Of a DNA stretch of 64,000 bases, positions 16,891-25,096 are shown piece by piece. The DNA is taken from contig NZ_JAPQNT010000005.1 of assembly GCF_028867965.1 (NCBI RefSeq), forward strand, positions 215,629-279,628, in the 5' to 3' direction. The position numbers and the translations under genes were made by a program. This stretch comes from Flavobacterium sp. SUN046. Lineage in GTDB: Bacteria; Bacteroidota; Bacteroidia; Flavobacteriales; Flavobacteriaceae. Numbering within the stretch: the first letter of the stretch is position 1; each line of letters begins with the position of its first letter. Under the pieces are notes generated by a model. It was given only the letters and a program-made list of their open reading frames with translations, did no database searches and was not told where the DNA came from.

Positions 16891-17172
16891 ATGAAAATTG
16901 TTTTAACTCCTTTTTTTATTTTAGATTTAGACAATCAAGTTCGATACATTTCAAAAGATAAACCACAAGCCGCTAAAAAGTTTAAAAAGGATTTGATTAG
17001 AAATTTAAAAAAAGATTTAAAAAACCCATTCCATTTTAAAAAATCAAATTATTTTGATGATGAATTAATAAGAGATTATGTATTTAAAGGTTATACAACT
17101 GTCTACAACATCAACGAAATAAGCAATATTATTGAAGTTTTCGGATTTATAAAATATAAAGAAACACTTTAA
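16891..17172 (+). CDS. RelE/ParE family toxin-like protein
   Basis: 93 residues from the ATG at 16891; a TTG six bases earlier is possible but would overlap the antitoxin stop. The pattern is that of RelE/ParE: FFILDLDNQVRYISKDKPQAAKKFKKDL at the N-terminus, then LIRDYVFKGYTTVYNI and a closing VFGFIKYKE strand. RelE members cut mRNA at the ribosome and ParE members poison gyrase; the sequence does not tell which. HMG-CoA reductase starts 18 nt downstream without an evident terminator between them. Confidence 0.85.
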   Translation: MKIVLTPFFILDLDNQVRYISKDKPQAAKKFKKDLIRNLKKDLKNPFHFKKSNYFDDELIRDYVFKGYTTVYNINEISNIIEVFGFIKYKETL

Positions 17173-17190
17173 TAAATTCAATACTAAACA

Positions 17191-18507
17191 ATGAACAACT
17201 CCATTGCAGGATTCTCCAAATTCACGAAAGAAGAAAAAATTAATTGGATTGCCAATGAATATTTTACCAATCCACAAGAAGCTATTGCAATTATAAAACA
17301 ATATTGGAACAGCAATGAAGCAGTACAAAAACTTCACGATGAATTTATAGAAAATACGATTTCAAATTTCTATTTACCAATGGGAATTGCACCTAATTTT
17401 TTGGTTAACGGAAAATATTACACTATTCCAATGGTAATTGAAGAAAGTTCGGTTGTTGCCGCTGCTGCAAAATCGGCTAAATTTTGGAGTACTCGTGGCG
17501 GATTTAAAGCAACTGTTTTAAGTTCTGAAAAAATTGGTCAAGTTCATTTTATTTATAAAGGTGAATTTGAAAAATTAGAAATCTTTTTCAAAACAATAAA
17601 AACAAAATTTTATTCTGAAACCGAAAGCATTACCAAAAACATGCAAAAACGTGGCGGCGGAATTTTAGATATTGAGCTACGGAATAAAACTACCGAATTA
17701 GAAAATTACTACCAATTGCATGCTACCTTTGAAACTAAAGATTCAATGGGCGCAAATTTCATCAATTCTTGTTTGGAGCAATTTGCCAAAACTTTAGTTG
17801 AAGAAGCGCAATCATTTGAACCATTTTCAGAAGAAGAAAAAGGCATTCAAGTTGTAATGAGTATTTTATCTAATTATGTTCCCAATTGTATTGTTCGCGC
17901 AGAAGTTTCCTGTAAAGTAGAAGAATTAGCAGAAAAGAAAATAGAAAATCCTGATGAGTTTGCGGCAAAATTTGTTCAAGCAGTTAAAATTGCAGAAATT
18001 GAACCATACAGAGCTGTTACCCACAACAAAGGTATTATGAACGGAATTGATGCTGTAGTTCTGGCTTCGGGAAATGATTTTCGTGCCGTTGAAGCTGGCG
18101 TTCATGCGTATGCTTCTCGTAAGGGAAAGTACTCAAGTTTATCACATGCAAAAATTGAAAACGGAATATTCACTTTTTGGATGGAAATTCCATTAGCATT
18201 AGGTACCGTTGGCGGATTAACGTCTTTGCATCCATTAGTTAAAATGGCTTTAGAAATACTTGGCAAACCATCAGCACACGAATTAATGCAATTAGTAGCC
18301 GTTACTGGATTGGCTCAAAATTTTGCAGCATTACGTTCGTTAACTACAACCGGAATTCAAGAAGGTCACATGAAAATGCACATAAATAATATTTTAAATC
18401 AGTTTCAAACTTCTGATGAAGAACGTGTAATTATAAAAAAACATTTTGAAAACAATACTATTTCGCATGCAGCAGTTGTGGCATTTATTGAAAATTTAAG
18501 AAAATAA
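17191..18507 (+). CDS. mvaA: Class II hydroxymethylglutaryl-CoA reductase
   Basis: 438 residues, the length of class II (bacterial, mvaA-type) enzymes. The catalytic set is present: Glu84 in PMVIEESSVVAAAA, Lys280 in VTHNKGIMNGID, Asp296 in ASGNDFRAVEAG, and His393 in QEGHMKMH. It interconverts HMG-CoA and mevalonate in the cytoplasm; class II enzymes can be biosynthetic in organisms that make isoprenoids by the mevalonate route, as here. The next gene on the strand is a GHMP kinase, and mevalonate kinase plus the decarboxylase lie 40 kb away in the same window, so a biosynthetic role is likely. Confidence 0.94.
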   Translation: MNNSIAGFSKFTKEEKINWIANEYFTNPQEAIAIIKQYWNSNEAVQKLHDEFIENTISNFYLPMGIAPNFLVNGKYYTIPMVIEESSVVAAAAKSAKFWSTRGGFKATVLSSEKIGQVHFIYKGEFEKLEIFFKTIKTKFYSETESITKNMQKRGGGILDIELRNKTTELENYYQLHATFETKDSMGANFINSCLEQFAKTLVEEAQSFEPFSEEEKGIQVVMSILSNYVPNCIVRAEVSCKVEELAEKKIENPDEFAAKFVQAVKIAEIEPYRAVTHNKGIMNGIDAVVLASGNDFRAVEAGVHAYASRKGKYSSLSHAKIENGIFTFWMEIPLALGTVGGLTSLHPLVKMALEILGKPSAHELMQLVAVTGLAQNFAALRSLTTTGIQEGHMKMHINNILNQFQTSDEERVIIKKHFENNTISHAAVVAFIENLRK

Positions 18508-18544
18508 CATGACTTGTCTGGCTTTGCAAAAGTTAAAAAAACAT

Positions 18545-18577
18545 TGACAAAGTTAAACATAAAACAAAATAACTTTG
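18545..18577 (+). promoter_or_regulatory. Promoter of the GYDIA-type kinase
   Basis: TTG (18545-18547, within TTGACA) and TAACTTTG (18570-18577) are separated by 22 nt, near the Bacteroidota spacing. The ATG at 18605 is 27 nt further. Confidence 0.5.
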
Positions 18578-18604
18578 CGCCTTATCGACTTTGTGGCAAA
18601 AAAT

Positions 18605-19519
18605 ATGAAACAAACATTTTACAGCAACGGAAAATTATTAATAACAGGCGAATATGTGGTTCTTGACGGTGCAAAAGCATTTGCTCTACCAACAAAATTT
18701 GGTCAAAATTTAATAATTGAAGAAGGCGAAAACAATACAATACTTTGGACAAGTTATGATCATGATGGAAGTATATGGTTTGAAACAAACATTCCTTTTT
18801 CAAGAGTTATTGAAAAGAAAAAATCTGATTCTGAAAATAATATCAAAACTACTTTGATCGAAATTCTTCACGAAGCCTACCAATTAAATTCAAATTTTAT
18901 TACCGCATCTAAAGGTTATAAAATCACGACTGAACTTACTTTTCCAAAATTTTGGGGATTGGGAACTTCTTCAACTTTAATAAACAATATAGCGCAATGG
19001 TTAAAAATTGACGCGTATCAGTTACTTAAAAAAAGTTTTGGTGGTAGCGGTTATGATTTGGCTTGCGCTCAAAATAATTCGCCAATTATTTATCAATTAA
19101 TTGATGAACAACCTAACGTAGAATTAATCGATTTCCAGCCCAATTTTACTCGAAACCTATATTTTGTTTATTTAAACAAAAAACAAAGTAGTAAAACAGC
19201 AATTGCTTCTTATCTAAATCAAAGAGGCGCAATTGATTCTAAAATAAAATCTATCAATAAAATTACACAAACAGTAATTCATGCTAAAGAAATAAAAGAA
19301 TTTGAATTAGCTATAGAAAAACATGAAATTGAAATGAGCCTTATCCTTGAACTAGAAACAGTAAAAGAAATTTTGTTTAAAGATTTTAATGGAACTGTAA
19401 AAAGTCTTGGAGCTTGGGGCGGTGATTTTGTTTTAGCAATTTCAAATGAAAATCCAATTGATTATTTCAATAAACTTGGATATGAAACTGTGATTCCTTA
19501 TCACGAAATGATACTATAA
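18605..19519 (+). CDS. GYDIA family GHMP kinase; candidate phosphomevalonate kinase
   Basis: 304 residues from the ATG at 18605; the frame can be extended to a TTG at 18575 but that lies inside the promoter. GHMP-kinase landmarks are KLLITGEYVVLDGA at the N-terminus, the ATP loop WGLGTSSTL near residue 120, GSGYDLACA with Asp151, and LGAWGGDFVLA near the C-terminus. The GGD in the last motif recalls the GAGGGD of phosphomevalonate kinases rather than the GGGG of mevalonate kinase (the mevalonate kinase at 60125 reads GSGGGGYI). It follows HMG-CoA reductase and no other phosphomevalonate kinase is in the window. Enzyme activity is inferred. Confidence 0.85.
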   Translation: MKQTFYSNGKLLITGEYVVLDGAKAFALPTKFGQNLIIEEGENNTILWTSYDHDGSIWFETNIPFSRVIEKKKSDSENNIKTTLIEILHEAYQLNSNFITASKGYKITTELTFPKFWGLGTSSTLINNIAQWLKIDAYQLLKKSFGGSGYDLACAQNNSPIIYQLIDEQPNVELIDFQPNFTRNLYFVYLNKKQSSKTAIASYLNQRGAIDSKIKSINKITQTVIHAKEIKEFELAIEKHEIEMSLILELETVKEILFKDFNGTVKSLGAWGGDFVLAISNENPIDYFNKLGYETVIPYHEMIL

Positions 19520-19536
19520 CTTCTGTCTAAAAAAAC

Positions 19537-19570
19537 AAAAAGCTCAAACTAAAATTTAGTTTGAGCTTTT
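19537..19570. terminator. Bidirectional terminator between the GHMP kinase and ppiD
   Basis: AAAAGCTCAAACTAAA (19537-19552) pairs exactly with 19555-19570, with T-rich ends in both directions. It lies between converging genes, 18 nt and 22 nt from their stops. Confidence 0.88.
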
Positions 19571-19591
19571 TTATTGAATATAACTTATATA

Positions 19592-21691
19592 TTAAAAGAA
19601 TTCTAATCTGTTGTCTTCAATTTTAGCATCATTTTTCAACGCTGGAAATACTCTTCCGGCTGCTTGAGCATTACTTGCTTTCAATTTGTTTACATAATCG
19701 TCGTACTTAGGCAATTTAGGCGCTTTTGTTACTGATTTTGTTTTAACAACATAAACTCCTGAATTTCCTTCTATTGGAGCTGAAATTTTATTTACTGGAG
19801 AACCAAAAGCAGTTCCTACAACTTTAGCTTCCACACCAACTCCTGCAAGAACAGCATTTTCAACACTTGCTGCTGCTGCATTTTGAACTGTAGTAGCGTT
19901 AGCTTTAGCGATTGCTTCTAATGATGAGTCTTTCATCTTAGCAGTTATTAAAGCTGCTTTCTTTTTGTTTTTTATAATTCCTTCAACGCCTGGTTTAGCA
20001 TCTTCAACAGTCATTAAACCTTTTTCGTTGATTTTTTTCAATCTTGCTATTACATTACCAACATTAACGATTTCAAATCTTTTAACATCTCCAACTTTAG
20101 TATCACTTGTGTAAGCCCATTTTATAATTTGTCTTTGGTTACCAGCGCTACCGAATGCTTCGTCCATTGCTTTTGCTTTTATTGCTGGATTAACAGTAAG
20201 TTTAGCAGCTTTGGCAACTGTTGCGAAATCTTTAGTTTGAGCATCCATTTCGAATTGAGTTGCTTTAGTGTAAGTTTCGTTAGAAGTAGTTTCAGACGGT
20301 TCAATTTTTTGGGCAATCGTAGCTAAACGAACTGCATCTTGCTTATCAGTTACGTTAATAATATGATAACCAAATTCAGTTTCAACCAAACCAATTTTTC
20401 CAATTGGATTACTGAAAACATAATCATCAAAAGGTTTTACCATTTGACCTTTAGAGAAAAACCCTAAATCTCCACCTTGTTGTGCAGAAGAATCGTCAGA
20501 ATTGGTTAAAGCTAACATTACAAAACTTGAAGGATTTGCTTGTGCTTGAGCCAACAAACTTTCAGCTTTAGCTTTAGCTTGCTCTTTAGTTCTTTTCTCT
20601 TTTTGATTTTGAACTTTAGAACCTTCCCAACCAATTAATATGTGGCTAGCTTTAGCTTTAGCACCAGCTTTTCTTCCCATTGCTTTAGACAAATAGTAGT
20701 AATTACCACTGATATATGGTCCAAAAACTTCACCTTGTGGCAATGCAAATAATTGGTCTGCAAATTCAGCAGGCATATCTTGTTTAGTTACATAAGTACT
20801 ATCGTAAGGTCGATCAGAATTTGCCGCAACAAACTCAGCTACGTTGGTAGCATTCTTGAAACTTGGCAACGTATCGTTCTTTTTAGTCTCAGAATTGAAA
20901 ACAATTTGTGGAGAAAGTAAAGCATTGATTTTAGCTTTCATTGCTTCTTGATCTTTTACAGATGGCTTGTCTTCAATTAAAACGTATTCAATTTCACGAG
21001 TTTCTTCTGACTTGTATTTCTTTTCATTCTTTTTAATATATTCTAAAATATCAGCATCAGTAACTTTTACATCGCTATCTTTTACAGTAGAATATAAAAC
21101 AGAAACGTAATCAAAATTTACTTTGTCTGCTTCTAATTTATATTTGAATTGACCGTCAGCAGTGGTAGTATACATACCAGCTTTAATCATAGTGCTATAA
21201 ATTTGAAATTTAGCATTAATCTGATCGCTTTCTTCTCTTTCTTCAAATGCTTTAGCTTGTTCAGGATTATTTTTAAAATATTCTTTAAATTTAGCGATAT
21301 CAAACTTTCCTAATTGATTTAAAAACGTTGGATTTTTACCAATATTAGGATCTTTTTTCAAAAGTTCAATAATATTATTTTCGCTAGTACGCACTCCAGC
21401 TTTTTCGAATTGTTCAGAGATTAAAGCAATTGCTACTTCTTGATCCCACATTTGGTTAGCCGCTTGAGTTTGAGTAACTGGTTGCCCATTTTGCCCATTT
21501 TTTTCAGCATTTGCTACTTTAATTCTAAATTGATCAAAAGAAATATCTTTTCCATTTATACTTCCAACGTCTTTAGATTGACTTTTAAATCCTTTTGTGA
21601 ACAAATCTTGAACTACAAAAGCCAATAAAGCAAACCCAATAGCTAGTAAAAGTAATCCTGAGCGTTTTCTAATTTTTTGTAAAACTGCCAT
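19592..21691 (-). CDS. ppiD: PpiD-like periplasmic peptidyl-prolyl isomerase/chaperone
   Basis: 699 residues. One N-terminal membrane anchor (about 13-31, LLLLAIGFALLAFVVQDLF), a SurA_N-type chaperone domain to about residue 320, a PpiC/parvulin domain beginning at AKASHILIGWEG (His350) and ending near residue 450 (GYHIINVTDK), then a second, more divergent parvulin-like half. PpiD holds newly translocated outer-membrane proteins on the periplasmic side of the Sec channel. It lies 108 nt behind the CNNM gene on the same strand in a run of envelope genes. It converges on the kinase gene at a strong terminator. Confidence 0.9.
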   Translation of the reverse strand: MAVLQKIRKRSGLLLLAIGFALLAFVVQDLFTKGFKSQSKDVGSINGKDISFDQFRIKVANAEKNGQNGQPVTQTQAANQMWDQEVAIALISEQFEKAGVRTSENNIIELLKKDPNIGKNPTFLNQLGKFDIAKFKEYFKNNPEQAKAFEEREESDQINAKFQIYSTMIKAGMYTTTADGQFKYKLEADKVNFDYVSVLYSTVKDSDVKVTDADILEYIKKNEKKYKSEETREIEYVLIEDKPSVKDQEAMKAKINALLSPQIVFNSETKKNDTLPSFKNATNVAEFVAANSDRPYDSTYVTKQDMPAEFADQLFALPQGEVFGPYISGNYYYLSKAMGRKAGAKAKASHILIGWEGSKVQNQKEKRTKEQAKAKAESLLAQAQANPSSFVMLALTNSDDSSAQQGGDLGFFSKGQMVKPFDDYVFSNPIGKIGLVETEFGYHIINVTDKQDAVRLATIAQKIEPSETTSNETYTKATQFEMDAQTKDFATVAKAAKLTVNPAIKAKAMDEAFGSAGNQRQIIKWAYTSDTKVGDVKRFEIVNVGNVIARLKKINEKGLMTVEDAKPGVEGIIKNKKKAALITAKMKDSSLEAIAKANATTVQNAAAASVENAVLAGVGVEAKVVGTAFGSPVNKISAPIEGNSGVYVVKTKSVTKAPKLPKYDDYVNKLKASNAQAAGRVFPALKNDAKIEDNRLEFF

Positions 21692-21799
21692 TTCTATATA
21701 TGTTAATTTTTTAATTCAGTTTGCGAAAATACAATTATCTGTGAAATAATTATAGTTGTAATGCTATAATTTACAATAAAAAGTGATTTTTTTTTATTC

Positions 21800-23059
21800 T
21801 TACTCTAAAAGTGTCATTTTTACTACTTCGATTTTCTTATTTGTAGCTTCCTCAATTACAAATTGAAAGTCATCTACGGTAATTTGATCGCCTTTTTGAG
21901 GAATTTCTTTTAGCGTATTCACAATATATCCGCCGAGAGTTCCATAAGAATCATTTTCGGGAATATTGAGTTTGTATTGCTCATTAAGATATTCAACATC
22001 TAATCGTGCTGAAAAAATATAATTCTTTTCATCTAGCTGCGTTTCAATAAGCGCTTCATCGCTATCGTGCTCATCTTCAATTTCTCCAAATAGTTCTTCG
22101 ATAATATCTTCAATAGTAATTATACCGGCTGTTCCGCCATATTCATCTAAAACCACGGCAACACTTTTACGCTTTTTTGTCAATAAATTTAGAACATCTT
22201 TAATGAAAATTGTTTCTGGAACAAACTCAACAGTAATCATAACCGACTTAATACTACGCGGTTTTTTAAATAATTCAAACGAATGTACGTAGCCAATAAT
22301 ATCGTCTAGTGAATTTTGGTACACCAATATTTTAGAATAACCTGTTGAGATAAAAAGTTCTTTTAGCTCGGTCACCGAATCATAGATATCAACTGCAACA
22401 AGTTCGGTTCTTGGTGTCATAATATCTCGCGCTTTAACTCCAGAAAATTCTAATGCATTTTGAAATATTTGAATTTCAGAATCGACTTCTTCATTATCAT
22501 CAACACTACTCATTTGTTCATTAATAAAATTTCCTAATTCGCCTTTACTAAAAAATGATGGTGTGTAATCGCCTTCGGTTTTAAAGAATTTTTTTAGAAT
22601 AAAATCAGAAATCCAAATAATAAAAGTTGAAATATAATTAAATGCTACAAAGAAAATATAACTCGGAATTGCAAAAATCTTCATCAAACTATTAGCATAA
22701 ATTTGAAAGAAAACTTTAGGTAAAAACTCAGCTGTAAACAAAACAATTAAAGTTGAAATAACCGTTTGGGTTAGTAAACTTGATAAGTCAGACAAATGAA
22801 ATGAAAAGGTTTTAATCCATTTCATCAATAAATCGCCCATGAAGAAGCCGTAAACTACCATAGAAACATTATTTCCAACAAGCATTGTTGCAATAAATTT
22901 AGATGGTTTTTCAGTAAGTTTAGTAAGTATTCTAGACAAAAAATTGTCTTGTTTTTTCTCTATTTCAAGAAAAATTTTGTTGGAAGAAACGAATGCAATT
23001 TCCATTCCTGAGAAAAAGGCACAATGAAGTAAGCATACTATGATTACAACAATTTCCAT
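21800..23059 (-). CDS. CNNM/CorC family membrane protein with CBS pair
   Basis: 419 residues. DUF21/CNNM membrane domain with about four hydrophobic segments (residues 1-165), CBS-domain pair beginning at ARDIMTPRTELVAVD (about 210-330), and a CorC_HlyC domain at the C-terminus (about 335-415, including GTLGGYIVNTL). The family includes Mg/Co efflux proteins, so-called hemolysins, and the gliding protein GldE; without the gldD neighbour I do not call it GldE. The small membrane protein upstream is 4 nt away, so it belongs to the coaX-to-lptC transcript. Confidence 0.88.
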   Translation of the reverse strand: MEIVVIIVCLLHCAFFSGMEIAFVSSNKIFLEIEKKQDNFLSRILTKLTEKPSKFIATMLVGNNVSMVVYGFFMGDLLMKWIKTFSFHLSDLSSLLTQTVISTLIVLFTAEFLPKVFFQIYANSLMKIFAIPSYIFFVAFNYISTFIIWISDFILKKFFKTEGDYTPSFFSKGELGNFINEQMSSVDDNEEVDSEIQIFQNALEFSGVKARDIMTPRTELVAVDIYDSVTELKELFISTGYSKILVYQNSLDDIIGYVHSFELFKKPRSIKSVMITVEFVPETIFIKDVLNLLTKKRKSVAVVLDEYGGTAGIITIEDIIEELFGEIEDEHDSDEALIETQLDEKNYIFSARLDVEYLNEQYKLNIPENDSYGTLGGYIVNTLKEIPQKGDQITVDDFQFVIEEATNKKIEVVKMTLLE

Positions 23060-23063
23060 TTAT

Positions 23064-23270
23064 CTAAGGTTGTTTCGACTTATTTTGTTTGTCGTAATTT
23101 TCAAATTTTTTGGCAAATTTATTTCTGAAGAAAAAAGTGAAAAAAGCTAATCCAGCCAAAATAACACTTAGCCATGGTTTGTCTACATCATTCCATTTAT
23201 AAATTGCGTCGCCTGCCATAACGAAACCAATAACTAAGTAAAGATATTTTGTAATATTTAAGTAATTCAT
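23064..23270 (-). CDS. Small two-helix membrane protein
   Basis: 68 residues with two hydrophobic segments (about 7-22 and 32-48) and a basic C-terminal tail (RNKFAKKFENYDKQNKSKQ). No recognised family. The gene starts one base after the lptC stop and ends 4 nt before the CNNM start, so it is translated from the same message and is unlikely to be a chance frame. Confidence 0.78.
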   Translation of the reverse strand: MNYLNITKYLYLVIGFVMAGDAIYKWNDVDKPWLSVILAGLAFFTFFFRNKFAKKFENYDKQNKSKQP

Positions 23271-23271
23271 A

Positions 23272-23823
23272 TTATTTTGTATTTTGAACTTCGCCAGAAA
23301 CTGCTTGTGAAGTTATAATTTTAAAATCTTTGCTAAAATCTACACCTTCACCATAAGAAACTCCTTTTGGATCTGTAAATTTATATCTTTTTTCGGTATA
23401 AAACCATTCGTTTTTTTGGTCAAAATACAATTGCTCCGTTTCAAATAATTGTCCGGTTTCATTAGATATTTTAACGTTACCTTGTAAATCAATCAAATCG
23501 GTATTTTTAAAAGTAACTGCATATTTGGCTGTTACAAAAGTTTTTTTGCCGTTTTCATCATACAATGTTACGTTCATACCTTTAGGAAATTCGGTAAAAG
23601 GAAATTCTACCGTTGCATAATCGAGCATTTTGCTACTCAATAAAACAGATTTAATTCTACCAGAATCAGTGTATTTAATATTTATAGAATCGGCTTCACC
23701 ACTTGCATTGAAGTCTGCAAATGTAGATTTTTGAACTTCTTTAAAATTACTTTCGCATGAAGACAAAAATAAAATTACAACAATTGTTGAAAGTAGAATT
23801 GTGATTTTTTTTGTCGTAATCAT
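23272..23823 (-). CDS. lptC: LPS export protein LptC
   Basis: 183 residues with a lipoprotein signal ending FLSSC (Cys23) instead of the usual plain membrane anchor. The rest matches LptC: repeating beta-strands with ADFNASGEADSINIKYTDSGRI, LYDENGKKTFVTA, NTDLIDLQGNVKISN, LFETEQLYFDQKNEWFYTEK and a short closing segment. LptC passes LPS from the LptBFG transporter to LptA in the periplasm. The upstream TPR protein stops 4 nt before its start. lpxB at 6567 indicates that lipid A is made. Confidence 0.9.
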   Translation of the reverse strand: MITTKKITILLSTIVVILFLSSCESNFKEVQKSTFADFNASGEADSINIKYTDSGRIKSVLLSSKMLDYATVEFPFTEFPKGMNVTLYDENGKKTFVTAKYAVTFKNTDLIDLQGNVKISNETGQLFETEQLYFDQKNEWFYTEKRYKFTDPKGVSYGEGVDFSKDFKIITSQAVSGEVQNTK

Positions 23824-23827
23824 TATA

Positions 23828-25078
23828 TTAAAACTGAATTGTTTGGTTTATCCAGCAACCTATTTTAACTGATTTTACTTTTTCATTCTTTTCAAAAGTA
23901 ACATTTTTTAAATATTCTTTCGACATAACTTCAGCTGTTGGTTTTAATCTTGGTTCAGCCAAAGCAGCTTTCAAGACTGTATTTGATGCTAATTTATAAA
24001 TAGCTTTTTTCTCATTAGAACTTGAACCACAATCAACAACACTATTGGCATATAAATTAGCTAGAAAAATAAAATATTTTCCATTATTTGGTTTGTTTTC
24101 AATAGCCACAAGAATCATTTCTTGACATTTGGAGGCATCTTGATTTACCAAAACCGAAGCAGCTGTATAGGCTGTTGTAGCTTTTTCTAATTTATCTGTA
24201 GCCAATGAAATCGATTCTTTGTAATATTCTACCGCTTTATCAAGATTACCAGTATTTAAGTTAAAAGTTGCTAAATAATATGCTGATTTTGAACTTGGTT
24301 TTAAACTATATAATTGTGAAGCAATAATTCCAAATATTGGTGCTGTTTTACAATTAACCGACAAAATTTTGGACGTAGTAAATAACCATGAAATATTCGA
24401 TTTATTTAATTCGAATCCATTTTTAGCATACGGAATCAAATTATCGCAAGACAACAAATCATTCATTAAAGAATTTAGATTTTGATTTACTGTTACATAA
24501 TCACCTGCATTTTCGGGATGTTTAGCCGTATTTGATTCTGTTAAAGAAACTAATGCTATGTATTTATCAAATAATTGATTGGTTGTAATAGTACTTTTTC
24601 CAGATTTATATTTATCAAAATAATTCCGAAAATAAATATCTAAAGCTTGCGGATTAGAAAATTCTTCTTTTTGTTTTTCAAAAGCTTGGTCTAGAAAATT
24701 GTATATTTCATCTTCTGTTCCAGCATGATTTTGATACAATGCTAAAGCTCTTTTTTCAAAATTTCCGTTTTTATTACTTGGGAAATTCTTATCGTATAAA
24801 TCTAAAACTTTTAATAATTCGCGAACTTTTTCTTCTTTAAGCTTTGGTGTTGCAGTTTCAATAGTGTATTGCAAAACTTCGATTCCTAATGAATATAATT
24901 TTTCGCTGTATTTCGGGCAAGAAGTTTTAGCTTCGTTCCACACATCGAAGGCTTTTGAATAATCTTGATCAACTACGAATTTACTTAATTGATTTTCCTT
25001 TTCTGCACAATTTATCTCCTGCGATTTTGCAACGTGAGAAATTAGTACTACCAATAGAAAAAGCAATTTAGTTTTCAT
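23828..25078 (-). CDS. Periplasmic TPR-containing protein of unknown function
   Basis: 416 residues with a signal peptide (MKTKLLFLLVVLISHVAKSQ). The rest is alpha-helical; tetratricopeptide-like repeats are readable around residues 260-340 (SAYYLATFNLNTGNLDKAVEYYKESISLATDKLEKATTAY would be two helices, given here by position about 268-305). Several Cys (CSENK-like start, CDNL, NCKT, DCGS) may form disulfides. It sits between a beta-barrel protein (18 nt) and lptC (4 nt), so a role as a periplasmic adaptor in outer-membrane assembly is plausible but unproven. Confidence 0.75.
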   Translation of the reverse strand: MKTKLLFLLVVLISHVAKSQEINCAEKENQLSKFVVDQDYSKAFDVWNEAKTSCPKYSEKLYSLGIEVLQYTIETATPKLKEEKVRELLKVLDLYDKNFPSNKNGNFEKRALALYQNHAGTEDEIYNFLDQAFEKQKEEFSNPQALDIYFRNYFDKYKSGKSTITTNQLFDKYIALVSLTESNTAKHPENAGDYVTVNQNLNSLMNDLLSCDNLIPYAKNGFELNKSNISWLFTTSKILSVNCKTAPIFGIIASQLYSLKPSSKSAYYLATFNLNTGNLDKAVEYYKESISLATDKLEKATTAYTAASVLVNQDASKCQEMILVAIENKPNNGKYFIFLANLYANSVVDCGSSSNEKKAIYKLASNTVLKAALAEPRLKPTAEVMSKEYLKNVTFEKNEKVKSVKIGCWINQTIQF

Positions 25079-25096
25079 TTCGATACTATTTAAGTG

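Noticed and set aside
18508..18600. Repeat-like TTTGCAAAAGTT / ACAAAGTT / AACTTTG segment before the GYDIA kinase
   Set aside because: The pieces are better explained as promoter boxes (TTG, TAACTTTG); the inverted match of 8 nt is short.
21800..23059. Gliding protein GldE
   Set aside because: Domain layout fits CNNM proteins in general and the usual gldD neighbour is absent; the neighbours are lptC and ppiD.
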